The notes: generated from the sequence alone by a model not told the origin. A stretch of DNA of 64,000 nucleotides from an uncultured Lachnospiraceae bacterium (GCA_947053345.1 CAMRSM010000025.1:1-64000), one strand, 5' to 3'; counted from the first letter of the stretch, positions 37,138-46,421 are shown. Numbers and translations are program-made.

Positions 37138-38301
37138 TCACGATGTCGCCCTCAACAATACCGCGAACATCAAAAGGAAAAGCACCGCACCTGCAAAAAG
37201 TGTCTGGAACAGCATCGTTACCCCCTCCGCGGCTTCCGAGAGGCAGCTTACCATGCGGCGGTCCGCCACCGGCTCGACTGCAGCCGCCTCCGCCCGGTAA
37301 CAGATGCTAAGGGCAAGCACGCGCACGAGCGGGACGATACAGATCAATCCAATGATGATCATCCCCCCTGTCCCGACCGCGTTTTTGATCACGTTTCCCG
37401 CACCGCACACCGTTTCCGCAACACCGCGGAACAGGTTCCCCAACCCCGGAATCATCTCCGAGATCTTTAACACCGTGCCCCGTTTTAACGCGTCTACGGC
37501 AGGCGTGACAAAGCCGAGCAGCGTGCTCACGGCAGCCACCGCGGAAAGTGCCAGCTTTAGCGAAAAGCGAACCCCCTTTGCCAACAGTTCGGTCATTTTT
37601 CCAAGCGGCTCTTCCTTTGTGAGATGGTTTGCAAGTACGGTCATCATATAAATGTGGATGACGGGCAAAAGAACGGAGACCAGAAAATAATCGGCGGCAG
37701 CGAGCAGCATAAACAATACCGTTGCTGCAGATTGCGAGGTAATCCCCCCCGTCGAAAAGGCGATCGTCCCGCAAAAGACCGGGATCAGCACCTTCATAAA
37801 ACTGAGGAGCGTGCGAAGGGTATCCTCCACCAAGCCGCTCATGGAAAGATAGCCCGATGCAAGCATGGAAAACAGCAATAGATACGACACATAATAACCG
37901 CTCTCCGCCACCTGTCCGTCGCGGAACGCTTTCGCAAAACCGTTGAAAATGGAAGTCAAAAGTACCAGCGCAAAAATCTGTACAAAATCTCCCCTGAGCT
38001 TATCCACCTGCCCTGTAACCCCGCGCGCGACCATTGACCCAAAATCCTTTAGGGACAGTGCCCTCTCCCCGGAAAAAACCGCCCGGATATAATCCGTAAA
38101 GCTAAATTTCTCCGCGCGCAGGATATCCTGTACCGTTCTCTCCAAAGCCTCATATTCTTCCCCGCCCATCAGCTCCTGCACATATTCCTGCCCTGCCTCT
38201 GACGCGCGGGCAGTTGCCGGACAATGAACCAGCGCAATTTCAATGGCAGCAACGGCAAGTGCCAGAGCAATCTTCCCCCACCGCAATTTCCGTTCCCTCA
38301 A
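37138..38301 (-). CDS. spoIIIAE: Stage III sporulation protein AE
   Basis: 387 residues, close to Bacillus (399). A signal-like hydrophobic N-terminus (about 12-30) precedes a soluble part and then six to seven membrane segments with the conserved FVTPAVDALKRGTVLKISEMIPGLG region. I chose a TTG start at 38301: it overlaps the spoIIIAD stop as TTGA and has GGAGG 10 bases upstream. No suitable ATG is present without running through spoIIIAD. It is a polytopic part of the channel complex. Confidence 0.9.
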   Translation of the reverse strand: MRERKLRWGKIALALAVAAIEIALVHCPATARASEAGQEYVQELMGGEEYEALERTVQDILRAEKFSFTDYIRAVFSGERALSLKDFGSMVARGVTGQVDKLRGDFVQIFALVLLTSIFNGFAKAFRDGQVAESGYYVSYLLLFSMLASGYLSMSGLVEDTLRTLLSFMKVLIPVFCGTIAFSTGGITSQSAATVLFMLLAAADYFLVSVLLPVIHIYMMTVLANHLTKEEPLGKMTELLAKGVRFSLKLALSAVAAVSTLLGFVTPAVDALKRGTVLKISEMIPGLGNLFRGVAETVCGAGNVIKNAVGTGGMIIIGLICIVPLVRVLALSICYRAEAAAVEPVADRRMVSCLSEAAEGVTMLFQTLFAGAVLFLLMFAVLLRATS

Positions 38302-38678
38302 GGCAGAAATTCCTCCAATACTTCCAAGAGCGCCAGAAGGATGGGCAGGCTGACCGCCATAATCGTCAGCTTGCCTGCCAGTTCCACCTGCCCGGCAACC
38401 GCCGAAAATCCGGCATCCCGGCAAAGGTCGGCGGAAAACTCCGCCAAATAAGTAATACCGACAATGCGCAGCAGCACCGGCAGATATTCGCTGCCAGCGC
38501 CGAGATACCCTTGGAAACGGCCGATCGCTGCAAGGATGACCTCAAGTTTTGAAATGCCGAACAAAAAGATTAAAAGACAGCCCACCATGCTGATAAAAAC
38601 TGCGTACTCTGCTTTTTCATTTTTGATCAACAGCGCGCATAGCACCGCCACGATGCCCGCCAATGCAATCTTTACCAT
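38298..38678 (-). CDS. spoIIIAD: Stage III sporulation protein AD
   Basis: 126 residues with three to four membrane segments (about 3-20, 28-48, 65-85, 98-122). Sequence KLEVILAAIGRFQGYLG and LLRIVGITYLAEFSADLCRDAG match the family. It overlaps spoIIIAE by four bases (TTGA). Confidence 0.94.
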   Translation of the reverse strand: MVKIALAGIVAVLCALLIKNEKAEYAVFISMVGCLLIFLFGISKLEVILAAIGRFQGYLGAGSEYLPVLLRIVGITYLAEFSADLCRDAGFSAVAGQVELAGKLTIMAVSLPILLALLEVLEEFLP

Positions 38679-38732
38679 AATTCCTCCCCCTTTATGTCAG
38701 GTTTTACCTCCGTCCTCCCCCTCCCCCGCAGG

Positions 38733-38927
38733 CTATAGGGAGAAGAGCTTCTGGATTGTCTCGAAAAGCTCCGCTATATATGGCACGATCCAGAACAGGA
38801 CGACCAAGAGCCCCGCAAGACTTACCAGAAAGGCTTGATCCTCCCTCCCGGAATGCTTTAAAATCTGGTTGAGCACCGACACCAAAATACCGACCGCCGC
38901 AATTTTAAATATTAACTGAATGGTCAT
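38733..38927 (-). CDS. spoIIIAC: Stage III sporulation protein AC
   Basis: 64 residues, two membrane helices (about 4-22 and 33-58) joined by KHSGREDQAFLVS. The length and sequence match the highly conserved family. It precedes spoIIIAD by 54 bases. Confidence 0.95.
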   Translation of the reverse strand: MTIQLIFKIAAVGILVSVLNQILKHSGREDQAFLVSLAGLLVVLFWIVPYIAELFETIQKLFSL

Positions 38928-38942
38928 ATCCTACCTCATTTC

Positions 38943-39464
38943 CTAGAGTAAAAGTACCAACAAAAAAATCCCGGCGAGAATCCCCATACGCCTTAAAAGA
39001 GTAATCTTCTCCCTGTTTTCCCGTGAAAGCTCTTTCAGTATCTGGGCGGACTGCTCCAAATACCAGTCGATCGCCGTCACCTGCAGCTGGTCATCCATCT
39101 GCCCGCACATGCCGGAAAGCTGCCCCAGCAGAGCGATATCCCTTTTTTTCAGGGCACTCTCCCGGCAGCTTTTTTTCAGTTCCTCACAAAATACCTGCTC
39201 AAAACTTTCACTCTCATGCGCGTAGAGCCGTTCCGAGACCGAGGCAAAAAAATCGGTAAAATCCCCCGGCATTCTGCCGGACACTGAGAAAAAAGCCTCC
39301 GGAAGGCTGCTTTTCTGGTAGCGGATGTCCCCCTGTATCAGAAGAAACGACGCATAGAGTGACCGAAGCTGCCGCTCCCTGCGCCCGACCTCGGAAGCTG
39401 CAAAAAAACCGATCCCGGCACAGGCAAAAAGCACCGCCGCACTGCCGGCAAGTTTCATTAGCAT
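38943..39464 (-). CDS. spoIIIAB: Stage III sporulation protein AB
   Basis: 173 residues. N-terminal membrane segment (about 6-25), a helical cytoplasmic domain with RRERQLRSLYASFLLIQGDIRYQ (about 28-50) and a C-terminal membrane helix (RMGILAGIFLLVLLL). It resembles type II/IV secretion platform proteins. Its ATG precedes the spoIIIAA stop by a few bases, with GGGAGG upstream. Confidence 0.94.
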   Translation of the reverse strand: MLMKLAGSAAVLFACAGIGFFAASEVGRRERQLRSLYASFLLIQGDIRYQKSSLPEAFFSVSGRMPGDFTDFFASVSERLYAHESESFEQVFCEELKKSCRESALKKRDIALLGQLSGMCGQMDDQLQVTAIDWYLEQSAQILKELSRENREKITLLRRMGILAGIFLLVLLL

Positions 39465-40381
39465 ATAAGCCGCCTCCCCTCCCCGTCAAGCACCTCACGC
39501 ACGCATACCCTGCCCGCCTTCTTCCCCAAAATAAGGTAGCGCTCAAACAGACCTTCCGCACAGATTTCCCTCAGCCCCGGTTTGCACAGCAGCTCATTAA
39601 AATCCTCCCCGTGTACGGTCGCGAGCAGCACGCAGCCACAGTGCAGCGCATACGTTAAGGCATCGAAATCCTCCTGCCTGCCGACCTCATCCACGGCCAG
39701 AACCTCCGGTGCCATAGAACGGATCAAAAGCATCATCCCCTCCGCTTTCGGGCAGCAGTCAAGCACATCCGTGCGCAGCCCGACATCAAACTGCGGCACC
39801 CCCAAACTGCAAGCTGCAATCTCCGAGCGCTCGTCCACCACGCCGACGGTCTTTCCCCCGTCGGAAAGCTGCCGCACCACATCGCGCAGCATTGTTGTTT
39901 TCCCGCAGCCCGGCGGTGCGATAAAGAGTGTATTGTACACTCTCCCCCCCTCCCGGATATACGGCATCAGGCCGTCGGCACAGCCTAGTACCGGGTGGGC
40001 GAACCGGATATTCAGGCAGGCTATGTATTTCATGCTGTGGATATGCCCTTCCTCCAGGACGACCCGTCCGCAGATACCGACCCTGTGCCCGCCGGGCAGC
40101 GTGATGTATCCCTGGCGTACCTCTTCCCCAAACGCATACAGGGAATAATTGCTGATGTATTCCATCGTCTCACGCAGCTCATTCTTCCGGACAATATAAG
40201 CCTGTCCTGCCGAGGACGTAAGCTTACCCTCCCCGGTCAGGAAAAATTCCCCGGACATTGTATGCAGGACAAGCGGTTTCTCCGCCCGCAGCCGGATCTC
40301 AAAAAGCTCTTCGGTCTTCATCGTCAGCTTTTTAAAGATTGTCCTCAAATGTGCCGCCAATATTTTTAAAATCGTGTCCAT
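39458..40381 (-). CDS. spoIIIAA: Stage III sporulation protein AA (secretion-type ATPase)
   Basis: 307 residues, the same length as Bacillus SpoIIIAA. Walker A is APPGCGKTTMLRD (about 145), followed by VVDERSEIAA and a Walker B-like EVLAVDEVG. It is predicted to energise the SpoIIIA channel. The ATG at 40381 has GGGGGG upstream; a longer frame to 40510 lacks a site. It is first in the eight-gene operon, behind a SigE-type promoter about 190 bases upstream. Confidence 0.95.
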   Translation of the reverse strand: MDTILKILAAHLRTIFKKLTMKTEELFEIRLRAEKPLVLHTMSGEFFLTGEGKLTSSAGQAYIVRKNELRETMEYISNYSLYAFGEEVRQGYITLPGGHRVGICGRVVLEEGHIHSMKYIACLNIRFAHPVLGCADGLMPYIREGGRVYNTLFIAPPGCGKTTMLRDVVRQLSDGGKTVGVVDERSEIAACSLGVPQFDVGLRTDVLDCCPKAEGMMLLIRSMAPEVLAVDEVGRQEDFDALTYALHCGCVLLATVHGEDFNELLCKPGLREICAEGLFERYLILGKKAGRVCVREVLDGEGRRLIC

Positions 40382-40567
40382 CACATCCCCCCGATCCTTC
40401 CCTCTTACCGGTACAGCGCATACCCGTCCCCCGCAATCCGACCCGCGGGCAATTCCGCCATAAAATACATCCACCAGGGGACTGCCGCTTCCCGGCATCC
40501 GCCCGGACATCGTCTTTTTTCCCGACGGTATGCCCGTTTTCCGCCGCCCTTTGCACCGGCTTGTCTA

Positions 40568-40596
40568 AATATATGCCTGTCCTTCGGGAATATGAC
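40568..40596 (-). promoter_or_regulatory. SigE-type promoter of the spoIIIA operon
   Basis: On the minus strand GTCATATT (40596-40589) and CATATATT (40575-40568) are 13 bases apart. This fits the mother-cell SigE consensus (about GTCATATT / CATACAAT). The spoIIIA operon is a SigE target in Bacillus. The predicted leader before spoIIIAA is about 180 bases. The rest of 40382-40769 holds only the aroE upstream region. Confidence 0.65.
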
Positions 40597-40769
40597 AGTT
40601 TTTTATATGGGAGGACATCGGGGAACGCATCCGGCGCAGGGCAGCAAACGGAAACAAAATACCTTTTTTTGCATTTTGCATCCGCGGGATGATTTTAAAT
40701 TGAATTCCGGCGCGGAATATGCTAGACTTGATAGATAAACCGGCATCGCGCCACAGATTGGAGGTTATT

Positions 40770-41540
40770 ATGGAATACGGACTGATCGGGGAAAAATTAG
40801 GCCATAGCTACTCTAAACAGATCCATCATGAACTTGCGGATTATGATTATGAACTATGCCCCCTGACAAGGGAGGAATTCCCCCTCTTCATGGAGAAAAA
40901 AGAATTCAGGGCAATCAACGTGACGATACCCTACAAATGCGATGTGATCCCGTACCTTTCGGTTCTCGACCCTCTCGCAGAACAAATCGGCGCGGTGAAC
41001 ACTATCGTAAACCGGGACGGAAAGCTTTACGGCTACAATACCGACTACTATGGTTTTTTATATCTTCTTGAGAAATATAAGATCAATGTCAAAGGAAAAA
41101 AAGTGCTCGTGCTCGGAAACGGCGGCGCGGCACAGCCGGTTTTTCTCGCCCTCTTTACACAGGGCGCTGATACCGTTGTCACAGTAAAGTACAAGGAAGA
41201 AGCGGGAACTGTCACCTACACGCAGGCTGCCGCGCTCCACGCGGACGCGGACATTATCATCAACACAAGCCCGGTTGGCATGTATCCAAATGTGGATGCG
41301 ACACCGATTGACCTTTCGCCTTACAAAAACCTTTCCGCCGCGGTGGATATCATTGCAAACCCACTCAAAACACGCTTCCTAATCGAGGCAGGGGCACGCG
41401 GGGCTAAGACGGCGGGCGGGCTTTCCATGCTGGTAGCCCAGGCAAAATACGCAGTGGAATATTTTCTTGGTGTCCCGGTCGACAACGGGAAGATTGCGCC
41501 GATTGAAAAAAAGATTGCAGATCTGATGGAAGGCAGATAA
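40770..41540 (+). CDS. aroE: Shikimate dehydrogenase
   Basis: 256 residues. The catalytic Lys lies in NVTIPYKCD (about 63) and the catalytic Asp in GYNTDYYG (about 100). The NADP-binding loop is LGNGGAAQP (about 123), and GGLSMLVAQA near 225 binds shikimate. It reduces 3-dehydroshikimate to shikimate. GGAGG precedes the ATG. It is slightly short for the family and somewhat divergent (YKC rather than HK), so activity on quinate or related acids is possible. It converges on efp, with aroQ and aroK just beyond. Confidence 0.9.
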   Translation: MEYGLIGEKLGHSYSKQIHHELADYDYELCPLTREEFPLFMEKKEFRAINVTIPYKCDVIPYLSVLDPLAEQIGAVNTIVNRDGKLYGYNTDYYGFLYLLEKYKINVKGKKVLVLGNGGAAQPVFLALFTQGADTVVTVKYKEEAGTVTYTQAAALHADADIIINTSPVGMYPNVDATPIDLSPYKNLSAAVDIIANPLKTRFLIEAGARGAKTAGGLSMLVAQAKYAVEYFLGVPVDNGKIAPIEKKIADLMEGR

Positions 41541-41612
41541 CAAACCCGTATCCGGGACAAAAACCCGCAAATGTTTTATACCAAGAGCTGCCCTCCCACT
41601 TTTTCCGGCGCA

Positions 41613-41641
41613 TAAAAAAAACCCCCGGCTTATGCCGGGGG
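41613..41641 (-). terminator. Terminator of efp
   Basis: Perfect 8-bp GC stem (CCCCCGGC / GCCGGGGG) with a TTAT-type loop, followed on the minus strand by eight T. It lies 23 bases after the efp stop. Confidence 0.85.
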
Positions 41642-41663
41642 ATGCAAAATACCGCAAAACCCA

Positions 41664-42221
41664 TCAAACGCGCTTCATATACTCCCCGGTTCTCGTATCA
41701 ATCTGGATCTTGTCCCCCTGATTGACGAAAAGCGGTACATATACGGTCGCACCGGTCTCCACAACAGCCGGCTTCGTCGCACCCTGCGCCGTATCACCCT
41801 TAAAGCCCGGCTCCGTTTCCGTAATCTCAAGCTCCACAAAGAGCGGCGGCTCGATGGAGAACACCTGTCCCTGATGGGAGAGCATCTTCACCATATCGTT
41901 CTCTTTCACAAACTTTAACGTATCGCCCACCTGATCCTGCGTCATGGCAACCTGGTCAAACGTCTCAACATTCATAAAATTATAGAAATCACCGTCGTTG
42001 TACAGATACTGCATGTCCGTTCTCTCGATATGCGCCTGCGGGTATTTCTCGGTCGGACGGAATGTCTTCTCGATCACGCCGCCGTTCTTGATATCTTTCA
42101 ACTTTGTCCTTACAAACGCAGCACCTTTTCCCGGCTTTACATGCTGGAACTCGATTACCTGATACACGGCGTTGTCAATCTCCAGAGTAATGCCGTTTCT
42201 AAAATCGCCTGCTGATACCAT
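41664..42221 (-). CDS. efp: Translation elongation factor P
   Basis: 185 residues, full length. EF-P relieves ribosome stalling at polyproline. The three beta domains are present; the tip Lys of domain I lies in [10 protein letters not shown] (Lys32 region) and the C-terminal motif is [27 protein letters not shown] precedes the ATG. It has its own promoter at 42256-42284. Confidence 0.97.
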   Translation of the reverse strand: MVSAGDFRNGITLEIDNAVYQVIEFQHVKPGKGAAFVRTKLKDIKNGGVIEKTFRPTEKYPQAHIERTDMQYLYNDGDFYNFMNVETFDQVAMTQDQVGDTLKFVKENDMVKMLSHQGQVFSIEPPLFVELEITETEPGFKGDTAQGATKPAVVETGATVYVPLFVNQGDKIQIDTRTGEYMKRV

Positions 42222-42255
42222 ATAAAAAATTCCTCCTTAAAATTAACTACATCAT

Positions 42256-42316
42256 AGTCTATATGATTTTGGTGAAATTTTCAACTACTTTTTTAAAAAT
42301 TGACAATTTCACCAAA
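42256..42316 (-). promoter_or_regulatory. efp promoter overlapped by a 17-bp inverted repeat
   Basis: On the minus strand TTGAAA (42284-42279) and TAGACT (42261-42256) are 17 bases apart. An inverted repeat (42268-42284 with 42300-42316, TTTGGTGAAATTnTCAA, one mismatch) covers the -35 box and spacer. Lacking a T-run it is more likely an operator or RNA structure than a terminator. The function is inferred. Confidence 0.5.
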
Positions 42317-42382
42317 TCTTATGGCTGCCATCCGATGCCCCACAACGTCAGCCAACACATCGTCCTGCGCTTTCCGCCGCCC

Positions 42383-42820
42383 TTAGTCGATCCTCATACC
42401 GATCAGCGCATCAATCGCGAGCAGATAACCCTGCATGCCAAGCCCGACCATCTGGCCCGTGCAGACCGGGGCAATCACCGAAGTATGGCGGAATTCCTCC
42501 CTCTTATGGATATTTGAAATGTGGACTTCGATGACCGGGCAGGACAGCGACACAAGCGCGTCACGGATGGCATAACTGTAATGCGTGTAAGCCCCCGGGT
42601 TGATCACGATACCGTCCACTTTGTCAAGATACGCCTGCTGGATACGGTCGATAAGCCCGCCCTCGCTGTTACTCTGATATACTTCCAGTTCAATCTGACG
42701 CGACTTCGCTTTGTCCTCCAATGTCTGGAGCAGGTAGGAATAGTCTTTGTTCCCATAGATCCCCTTCTCGCGCACACCGAGAAAATTGAGGTTTGGCCCG
42801 TTCAACACTAAAATCTTCAT
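42383..42820 (-). CDS. aroQ: 3-dehydroquinate dehydratase, type II
   Basis: 145 residues, full length. The start MKILVLNGPNLNFLGVRE, the catalytic Tyr in YGNKDY (about 22), INPGAYTHYSYA (about 74) and VEVHISNIHKREEFRH (about 98) are the family hallmarks. It converts 3-dehydroquinate to 3-dehydroshikimate, the substrate of AroE. It lies 32 bases after aroK. Confidence 0.96.
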   Translation of the reverse strand: MKILVLNGPNLNFLGVREKGIYGNKDYSYLLQTLEDKAKSRQIELEVYQSNSEGGLIDRIQQAYLDKVDGIVINPGAYTHYSYAIRDALVSLSCPVIEVHISNIHKREEFRHTSVIAPVCTGQMVGLGMQGYLLAIDALIGMRID

Positions 42821-42852
42821 ATACTTTCCCCTTTCCTTTGAAATATTATTTA

Positions 42853-43380
42853 TCAGTGCGGCATTAAATGCCAGCGCAACGCGTTCTCGATCTCTTTTAT
42901 AATCTCATAAAAAGATTTCCCGTCCGTCTCCAGCGTATAATCCGCCGCGGCTTCATAAAGCGGTGTCCGTTCCGCCAAAAGCCGGTGCACCGTCTCCTCG
43001 ATATCCCCCTGCAAAAGCAGCGGTCGGCCCGTATCCCCGCGAAGCCTTGCAACCGTCGTTTCCTCCGATGCCTTAAGCCAAAATACCGTGCCCAGCTTTT
43101 TCAGGATTTTTGCATTCTCCTCCCGCAACGGCATCCCGCCGCCCGTCGAGAGCACGGTACTCCCCAAACTGCCCAAAAAATCCGAAATCAGCCCGGTCTC
43201 CCGCCTGCGGAATTCCTCCTCCCCTTCCCGCGCAAAAAATTCGCGGATCGTACAGCCAAAAGCATCCTCCAAAAGCTGGTCGGTGTCAAGAAAACGGTAG
43301 TGCAATGCCCTGGAAAGCTTTCCGCCGACACTTGTCTTTCCGCAGCCCATAAAACCGATCAGTATGATATTTTTTCTCAT
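42853..43380 (-). CDS. aroK: Shikimate kinase
   Basis: 175 residues. Walker A is GFMGCGKTSVG (about residue 8), the shikimate-binding DTD lies near residue 32 and RRRETG near 57, with GGGMPL (about 79). It phosphorylates shikimate. The ATG overlaps the yqeG stop (ATGA). Confidence 0.95.
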   Translation of the reverse strand: MRKNIILIGFMGCGKTSVGGKLSRALHYRFLDTDQLLEDAFGCTIREFFAREGEEEFRRRETGLISDFLGSLGSTVLSTGGGMPLREENAKILKKLGTVFWLKASEETTVARLRGDTGRPLLLQGDIEETVHRLLAERTPLYEAAADYTLETDGKSFYEIIKEIENALRWHLMPH

Positions 43381-43907
43381 CCTTCCCCGTCCTTTTTCCG
43401 CGCAGGGCGCTTCCCCTTATGCCTCCGGTAAAAAAACAGCACGATCCTCTCCAGCCTGCGCTTTAGCACAATCTGTATCTCCTCACGCTTCGCGACCGGC
43501 CGCACAAGGTACGTGCGGATACCCGCCCGTTTTGCCCCCCAGATATCCGTAAAAAGCTGGTCACCGATAAACACGGTCGTTGCCGCATCCGTCCCCATAT
43601 CCCGCATCGCCCGGATATAGCTTTTCGGTGATGGCTTTCCTGCCTTGTAAATGTAGTCTGCACCGATTTCCCGGTTAAACCTTTGCACGCGCTCCTCATC
43701 GTTGTTTGACAAAAACATCACGGCAAACCCCATCCGCCTCAAATGCCGGATCAGTTCCACGGCCTGCGCGGTCGCGTCCGCCCCATGTTCCACCAAAGTG
43801 TTATCAATATCGTACAAAAGTCCCCTGACTCCATCCTCATACAATTTTTCATACGGAATCCCATAAGCGGATTCCACCGCCTCATCCGGGTAAAATCTCT
43901 GGAACAT
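43377..43907 (-). CDS. YqeG-family HAD IIIA phosphatase
   Basis: 176 residues. The HAD nucleophile motif is LLYDIDNTLVEH (about 30), motif II FLSNN (about 65) and motif III/IV FIGDQLFTDIWGAKRAG (about 112). YqeG relatives resemble PGP-type phosphatases; the physiological substrate is uncertain. It is first in the yqeG-aroK-aroQ group. The C-terminal 25 residues are Arg/Lys-rich. Confidence 0.92.
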   Translation of the reverse strand: MFQRFYPDEAVESAYGIPYEKLYEDGVRGLLYDIDNTLVEHGADATAQAVELIRHLRRMGFAVMFLSNNDEERVQRFNREIGADYIYKAGKPSPKSYIRAMRDMGTDAATTVFIGDQLFTDIWGAKRAGIRTYLVRPVAKREEIQIVLKRRLERIVLFFYRRHKGKRPARKKDGEG

Positions 43908-44011
43908 CCACCCACCACTTTCCTACTGTAATACTTTATTTTCCATATTATCATTATATACGATTCCAGCAAAAAGAGCAAGACAAAAAATAGCGCCTGC
44001 ACTAAAATCTC

Positions 44012-44040
44012 TTGATTCCTGCAAAGCGATGTATTATAAT
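44012..44040 (+). promoter_or_regulatory. SigA-type promoter of the SDR gene
   Basis: TTGATT (44012-44017) and TATAAT (44035-44040) with 17 bases between, about 68 bases upstream of the ATG at 44109. Confidence 0.65.
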
Positions 44041-44108
44041 TAAGAGCAGGGAATTGTTTCCAAAATGGGCGTTTTTACTTCTGAACGACAGCGAAAGGAG
44101 ATATTACA

Positions 44109-44915
44109 ATGTATGATTTTACAAAAAACTTTTCCTTGGAGGGAAAAGTCGCGCTGATCACCGGCGCTTCCTACGGGATCGGCTTTGCGATCGCCCAGGC
44201 CTACGCCGCCGCGGGCGCAACGATCTGCTTTAATGACATCCGTCAGGAACTTGTGGACCGGGGGCTTGCCGCTTACGGGGAATGCGGGATCAAGGCACAC
44301 GGATATGTATGCGATGTTACGGATGAGGCGGCGGTGCATGCCTTGGTGGAAACGATCGAGAAAGAGGTCGGCGTGATCGACATCCTTGTAAACAATGCCG
44401 GCATCATCAAGCGCATCCCCATGTGCGAGATGAGCGCAGAACAGTTCCGCCAGGTCATTGACGTTGACCTGAACGCGCCTTTTATCGTGTCAAAGGCGGT
44501 CATCCCGTCAATGATAAAAAAAGGCCACGGCAAGATCATCAATATCTGCTCCATGATGAGCGAGCTCGGCCGCGAGACGGTATCCGCCTACGCTGCCGCA
44601 AAGGGCGGACTCAAAATGCTCACAAAAAACATTGCTTCCGAGTACGGGGAATACAATATCCAGTGCAACGGCATCGGGCCGGGCTACATCGCGACCCCGC
44701 AGACCGCACCGCTGCGTGAGATACAGCCGGACGGCTCCCGCCATCCGTTTGACCAGTTCATTATCGCCAAGACCCCGGCTGCCCGCTGGGGAAACCCGGA
44801 AGATCTGCAGGGTCCTGCTGTATTCCTCGCATCGGACGCTTCCGATTTCGTGAATGGTCATGTCCTCTATGTGGACGGCGGTATCTTGGCATACATCGGA
44901 AAACAGCCGAAATAG
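44109..44915 (+). CDS. Gluconate 5-dehydrogenase-like short-chain dehydrogenase
   Basis: 268 residues. The NAD(P)-binding TGASYGIG (about 18), NNAG (about 95) and the catalytic Ser/Tyr/Lys in SMMSELGRETVSAYAAAKGG (about 145-165) are present. The full sequence follows the IdnO/KduD pattern, including WGNPEDLQGPAVFLASDASDFVNG. Likely reaction: reversible oxidation of D-gluconate to 5-keto-gluconate, or a related 2-keto-3-deoxy sugar acid. It has its own promoter and terminator and no sugar-acid genes nearby, so the substrate is uncertain. Confidence 0.9.
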   Translation: MYDFTKNFSLEGKVALITGASYGIGFAIAQAYAAAGATICFNDIRQELVDRGLAAYGECGIKAHGYVCDVTDEAAVHALVETIEKEVGVIDILVNNAGIIKRIPMCEMSAEQFRQVIDVDLNAPFIVSKAVIPSMIKKGHGKIINICSMMSELGRETVSAYAAAKGGLKMLTKNIASEYGEYNIQCNGIGPGYIATPQTAPLREIQPDGSRHPFDQFIIAKTPAARWGNPEDLQGPAVFLASDASDFVNGHVLYVDGGILAYIGKQPK

Positions 44916-44941
44916 CCGCATCCGTCTTCACTGCGGCTTTT
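44914..44941 (+). terminator. Terminator of the SDR gene
   Basis: AGCCGCA and TGCGGCT (44914-44920, 44932-44938) with T-run after. The stem begins inside the stop codon. The remaining sequence to 45279 shows no gene. Confidence 0.6.
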
Positions 44942-45279
44942 ATACCGGGAGCGCACTCCGGCGCTTTCTACAGCGTCATGTGTCGCCCGGAAACACCGCC
45001 CGGCAGCTGCAGAGCGTTCCAAACGGAACGTTTCTGGGCGGCCGGGCGGTGCCATGAAAAGTTGTATGAAGACAGGAATTGCCCTTTTCTTTCAAAAGGG
45101 ATCGCGGATTACCCGGAAGATTCTCCCCATTTTTGTACTGCCACGCAGGTACAACCCCATGTTGGCAAGCAGTCCGTGCAGTACCTGGCTCTGTTCTTCC
45201 TCCCCTGTATCAAAGGGATCAACCCTTTCCCCCGGAAGGAAAAGTTCCAGACGGATACGATTAATACGTTTGACATATT

Positions 45280-46377
45280 CTATATACTTATAATAAAATG
45301 ATTCATTCCATCCACAAACTTATGCTCCATCTCTTTGGACATTCCTTTTATTATCCTGCCGGACAAATCTTCTTCGTACCCAAAAGGATCAAAGGAAGGT
45401 CCATGATAGGAAAACCGCATCTGCGCCAGATTTTCCCTCTCGCTGTATTCCACATCCAGAGAAAGATCCCTTTCCTCCGTTTCCTCTGACGCAGGCAGAA
45501 GTTTTTGCATCAGCACTTCCTCCACAACAAGCTGCATGGCATAAATTTGTCTCTGTGAAAACTGCTCCTTACGTCCGAACTCCTCAAGACGTGTCATAAA
45601 GGCCGGAAAATCAAAGTCGCGTGAGATTTTTTCCACATGAAGCACCTTAAGCTGCCGGATAAATATCCGGGTTCTCTCCCTCTTTGGATGCTCAAAAATC
45701 TGTTCCGGCGTTCCGTCCTCATAGATTTCGCCCTGATCCATATAAAATATCCTGGTGGATACATCCCGGGCAAACTTCATTTCATGCGTCACGATCATCA
45801 TGGTCATTCCCTGCCCTGCCAGCCCACGGATAACCGAAAGCACTTCCCCTACCATAGTGGGATCCAGGGCGGAAGTCGGCTCGTCAAAAAGAATAATTTC
45901 CGGCTCCATGGCCACTGTCCTTGCAATAGCCGCACGCTGCTTCTGTCCCCCTGAAAGTTCATCCGGATAAGAAAAAGCCTTGTCTGCAAGCCCTATGTTG
46001 CGCAGCAGTTCCATCCCTCTATCATAAGCTTCCTGCCGGCTTCTGCCAAGAAGATCAACCTGCCCCATCATGATATTTTCTATAATGGTCTTGTGTGCAA
46101 ACAGGTTGAAGGACTGAAATACCATTCCCATCTTCTGCCTCACCAGATTTACCTTACATTTCTTGTCTGTTGTTACCACACCGTCTACCACAATCTCGCC
46201 TTTTGTAGGTGTCTCCAGAAGATTAATACATCGGAGCAGAGTTGACTTTCCTGTGCCTGACGGACCTATAATGGAAATCACCTCTCCTTTTTTAATCTCC
46301 ACGCTTATGTCCTTCAAGGGGGTTACGTTTAAATATTCCTTACACAGATGCCGGATCGATATTATGCTCGTGTTCAT
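45280..46377 (-). CDS. Amino acid ABC transporter ATPase with C-terminal HATPase-like domain
   Basis: 365 residues. The first 245 are a GlnQ-type ATPase: Walker [10 protein letters not shown] (about 33), Q loop, signature LSGGQKQR, Walker [13 protein letters not shown] and switch THEM. The last 110 residues are not usual for such ATPases. They resemble an RsbW/HATPase_c fold: [11 protein letters not shown] matches the N-box helix but lacks the Asn, and YHGPSFDPF plus [18 protein letters not shown] match the G-box and following helix. GAGGGGG precedes the ATG. It should power the fused binding-protein/permease encoded 45 bases upstream. Confidence 0.88.
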   Translation of the reverse strand: MNTSIISIRHLCKEYLNVTPLKDISVEIKKGEVISIIGPSGTGKSTLLRCINLLETPTKGEIVVDGVVTTDKKCKVNLVRQKMGMVFQSFNLFAHKTIIENIMMGQVDLLGRSRQEAYDRGMELLRNIGLADKAFSYPDELSGGQKQRAAIARTVAMEPEIILFDEPTSALDPTMVGEVLSVIRGLAGQGMTMMIVTHEMKFARDVSTRIFYMDQGEIYEDGTPEQIFEHPKRERTRIFIRQLKVLHVEKISRDFDFPAFMTRLEEFGRKEQFSQRQIYAMQLVVEEVLMQKLLPASEETEERDLSLDVEYSERENLAQMRFSYHGPSFDPFGYEEDLSGRIIKGMSKEMEHKFVDGMNHFIISI

Positions 46378-46421
46378 ACTTCCCCCCTCACAAACGTCCC
46401 GGTTTTCATGCTTTTGCGTCA

